From assembly GCA_005408345.1 (NCBI GenBank), contig SEMN01001007.1, positions 62,001 to 126,000 of the forward strand: 64,000 nt of DNA, written 5' to 3'. The position numbers were made by a program, and so were the translations under genes. Below the pieces are notes generated by a model. It made no database searches. It was not told the origin of the DNA and saw nothing but the letters and a program-made list of their open reading frames with translations. Shown here piece by piece: positions 61,401 through 64,000 of the stretch (within the stretch, counting starts at the first letter, position 1; every line of letters starts with the position of its first letter). Source of the DNA: Macquaria australasica (lineage: Eukaryota > Chordata > Actinopteri > Centrarchiformes > Percichthyidae).

Positions 61401-64000
61401 TGATTACTGCTCCCATTCTTTCTCTTTCCAGTCACATTGTAGGAGCGCCTGTCCTGCTTTTCTTGCCGTGTACATCTTTGGGAATGCACCAAATGGTTTT
61501 TGTATCCTGGGTCTCTGTGTCAATACACATTGTTAGACATCTAACGACCAGTGGAGACTGGAGTAACTCATACCACCCGACTCAGCTTTCAGGCTGTTCC
61601 CTTCCCCTTGCTGTGGCTTTGTGGTTCCCTACTTATGTCTCCATGCCAGTTGCTTTTCTCTTGAAAGGCTAGTTGCAAACTGTGCAGACATTTTAGTTCT
61701 GTTATTTCATGTGTTCTTTTAAAGCTTTCCATCAAAAACAATGTCACAATATGAAGAATGAAAAGTACAGATGCCCAAAAAATAACTGTCCAGAAAATTG
61801 CTTCTCCTGATATTATTATTAAGTCTTTAAAAGCAGCTCAATTTACCAATTGTGTTTATTCTGTCCTTGCTACAAGTAGGCATACAGCAGCCATTAAAGA
61901 GAAATGGATGTGGGAATTTCACAATATCCCACCAAGTGTTGATGTTCTGAAAGATGCTGTATGGAAACCAACTGAGCTGTGAGAAAGTACAGTATATGGT
62001 GAAGCTCGGAGATTGGTGGGAGAGACAATACTTGATCACAGCTGGGAAGCACATGCAGCAGAATATGAACATGGTCCTGAGATGTGGTGAGCATTCCAAC
62101 GGTTATATGTATGTGGAACATGGAGCCTTACGCGCCTTGGAAAGATAGGCTGTGGTCGTGGTTTAGGAAATGGTTCAGTCCTGGTCTCGGAGTTCTGCCG
62201 AGAACCGCTGGATTTCATAGAGGTTTATGATCAAAACACACATGAAAAACCGGAATTTATTTTCTCCAGAACCATTTATGCTGAAACGCTGCATGTTCCC
62301 ATGTAGCCATCTCTGCCACATGTTAGCATCAACCTCGTCTTTTTGTTTACATGTCATACTTGAGATGCTTCTACTGTAACTTCTGTGCCACTTCAGAGTC
62401 AAGGTTACAGAGAATTCAGGGATTCTGAACAAACAGCCTGACACGTTCTTGTGACCATGCAGTGAATATCTCAGTTAAACTGCAGAAAGGAATGCCTATT
62501 AAATATGTACATCCATTACCAATGTGAAAAATGATTTAAATAACAAGATAAGATGACATGTTCAGGGATAAAATAAGTGTAGCATATCTAACTTTATCAG
62601 CTTAAGTAACTGTGCACATTCATTCCTCCAGTGGTGAAAACAGGATACTAATCCATGCCTAAATGATGTGACTGCAGGGCAAAATTCATAATCGTGTTTA
62701 TTTGTACTTAAATCCTTTTACACGTGCACAGAGATGACAGAGATGGTTTGTTATAGTATTAGGTTGATGCTACTGGTGAGTTAATTTTATTGCTTTCAGT
62801 TTGCATGCAATCAGATGTGATATGAGCTGGTAATCAGCTAAAGATTTGCTATTGTGACTTGTTTTGAGCAAATGCACAGCATTTGTCAGAGTCCCATGGT
62901 GATCATGACTCAGACACATACTAAGTGTGCTTGTTAATTGATAGCAGACTGGGGCTTCAGCCCACTGCCCACTCCAGCTGGAGTGTGAATTCCCTCTCCT
63001 ATATGTTAATAGATCTGCTGTATAAATGGCCTGCACCAGCAATGGTGGAGAAAAATAGCTTGGTGCAACAAGCAGAGCTGTGTGCACATTGCCCCTGCTG
63101 TCCTGTTTAAGTCCCAACCACAATTAGAGATGCACTTTGATGATAGTCAGTTCCTCTACTTTTTTCCGCACGTCTTTAAAAATGTATGATACGCACGACA
63201 TTAATTTCTTTCAAGAAATCTTTGGAGGCCGTTCCGACATAATGCAGAGTGGAAATGTCTGAAAAAATCACAAGTAACTCAAATCAAATATTGATTGTAC
63301 GTTCTCTTTTCTGGGTTTAATAAGCCACTGGTCATGCAACAGTGCTTCTCGCTATGCTTATACTGGACTTATTTACCGCCCAAAGGCTTCCTCCCTCCTG
63401 CTTGCTTGTAAAAAAAAAAAAAAACAAACAAAGAAGGCAGAAAAAACTCCACCAGCAAAGGTCGACACAGGTCAGACGCCAAAAACGATATTCTGTGCTC
63501 TCACTGAGTATTTCTAAAGGTCACCTTGCATGGGGTGAATGGATTTACACCCGTCTGATGTGTTTTCAGTGAGCATGCAGAAGTTCTCCACATCGCATGT
63601 CCATTTCCTTCCTCATGTACAGCCAATAATTGATCATCCAGTTTCAGCTGAACAGTTGTTAGATTTTCTTTAAATCGTAATGTTTTATAATGTATCCAAC
63701 ACAAGTGCTTGGCATTATCACATGGAAGTATTCAATGTTTGTGCTCTATGCAAGACTTATCTTTACTTGTGGACAATGGAACAGATGGTGTGAGAGAAGG
63801 ATTTGTCATGCATGGTTGTCCAGGGCCAGACTCTTTCTCAGCACTTTTTGGCAGGACTTTATATGCGTTTCATGCTGTATTTGCTGAGTGCTTAACAGAG
63901 GTATAGGGTACCACTGTGGTGCTGGCTCAGACTGAGTCGCCCCCATCCTATACGTTCCACTCCAAAACCATTCTTATAGATAATCCCATGTGCTTCATTG
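58413..64000. other. Presumed intron or intergenic DNA; no supported exon
   Basis: This is non-coding DNA to the window end. Short frames on both strands (for example 59387-59695 minus, 60814-61146 plus, 61758-61982 plus, 62770-63123 minus) have no family resemblance. A poly-A tract lies at 63411-63424. An 8-bp inverted repeat (TTCAACAC and GTGTTGAA) lies at 61201-61231. Nothing else can be supported. Confidence 0.5.

Overview
The window looks like a vertebrate nuclear chromosome, most likely from a ray-finned (teleost, probably percomorph) fish. It has AT-leaning non-coding DNA, many short CA/TG microsatellites, two short CpG-rich islands, and decayed fish-type transposons: L2-like LINE pieces, hAT-like pieces, tRNA-derived SINE remnants and small terminal-inverted-repeat elements. 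No prokaryotic signals are present. Almost all open frames are short and look like chance frames. No rRNA, tRNA gene, recognisable microRNA or CRISPR array was found.

Layout. Positions 1 to about 22,980 hold no gene I can support. They carry a LINE 3' end nested in a hAT-like repeat (1.8-2.6 kb), two SINE remnants (7.5 and 21.2 kb), one copy of a three-copy interspersed repeat (8.9-9.2 kb) and a decayed L2-type LINE with reverse transcriptase motifs (9.4-10.7 kb). From about 22,985 to 24,027 there is a CpG-rich island and a long 5' leader with several upstream ATGs. The leader ends in a 52-nt coding segment for a signal peptide, followed by a consensus splice donor in phase 1. This is the only protein-coding exon I can support. 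It suggests the 5' end of a + strand gene for a secreted or membrane protein with a very long first intron.

The remaining 40 kb is best read as that first intron, or several 5' introns. It holds a second CpG-rich island at 33.9-34.45 kb with a possible alternative first exon. That exon has a good ATG context and a weaker GT donor in the same phase. A candidate 49-nt internal exon lies at 45.5 kb. The rest includes two more copies of the three-copy repeat (35.7 and 46.7 kb), a 243-bp inverted-repeat element (53.6 kb) and another inverted-repeat remnant (58.2 kb).

The gene itself cannot be named from a 17-residue signal peptide. All splice calls are sequence-based and untested. I saw no evidence of a novel multi-gene system; the most useful leads are the 5' end architecture and the repeat families.
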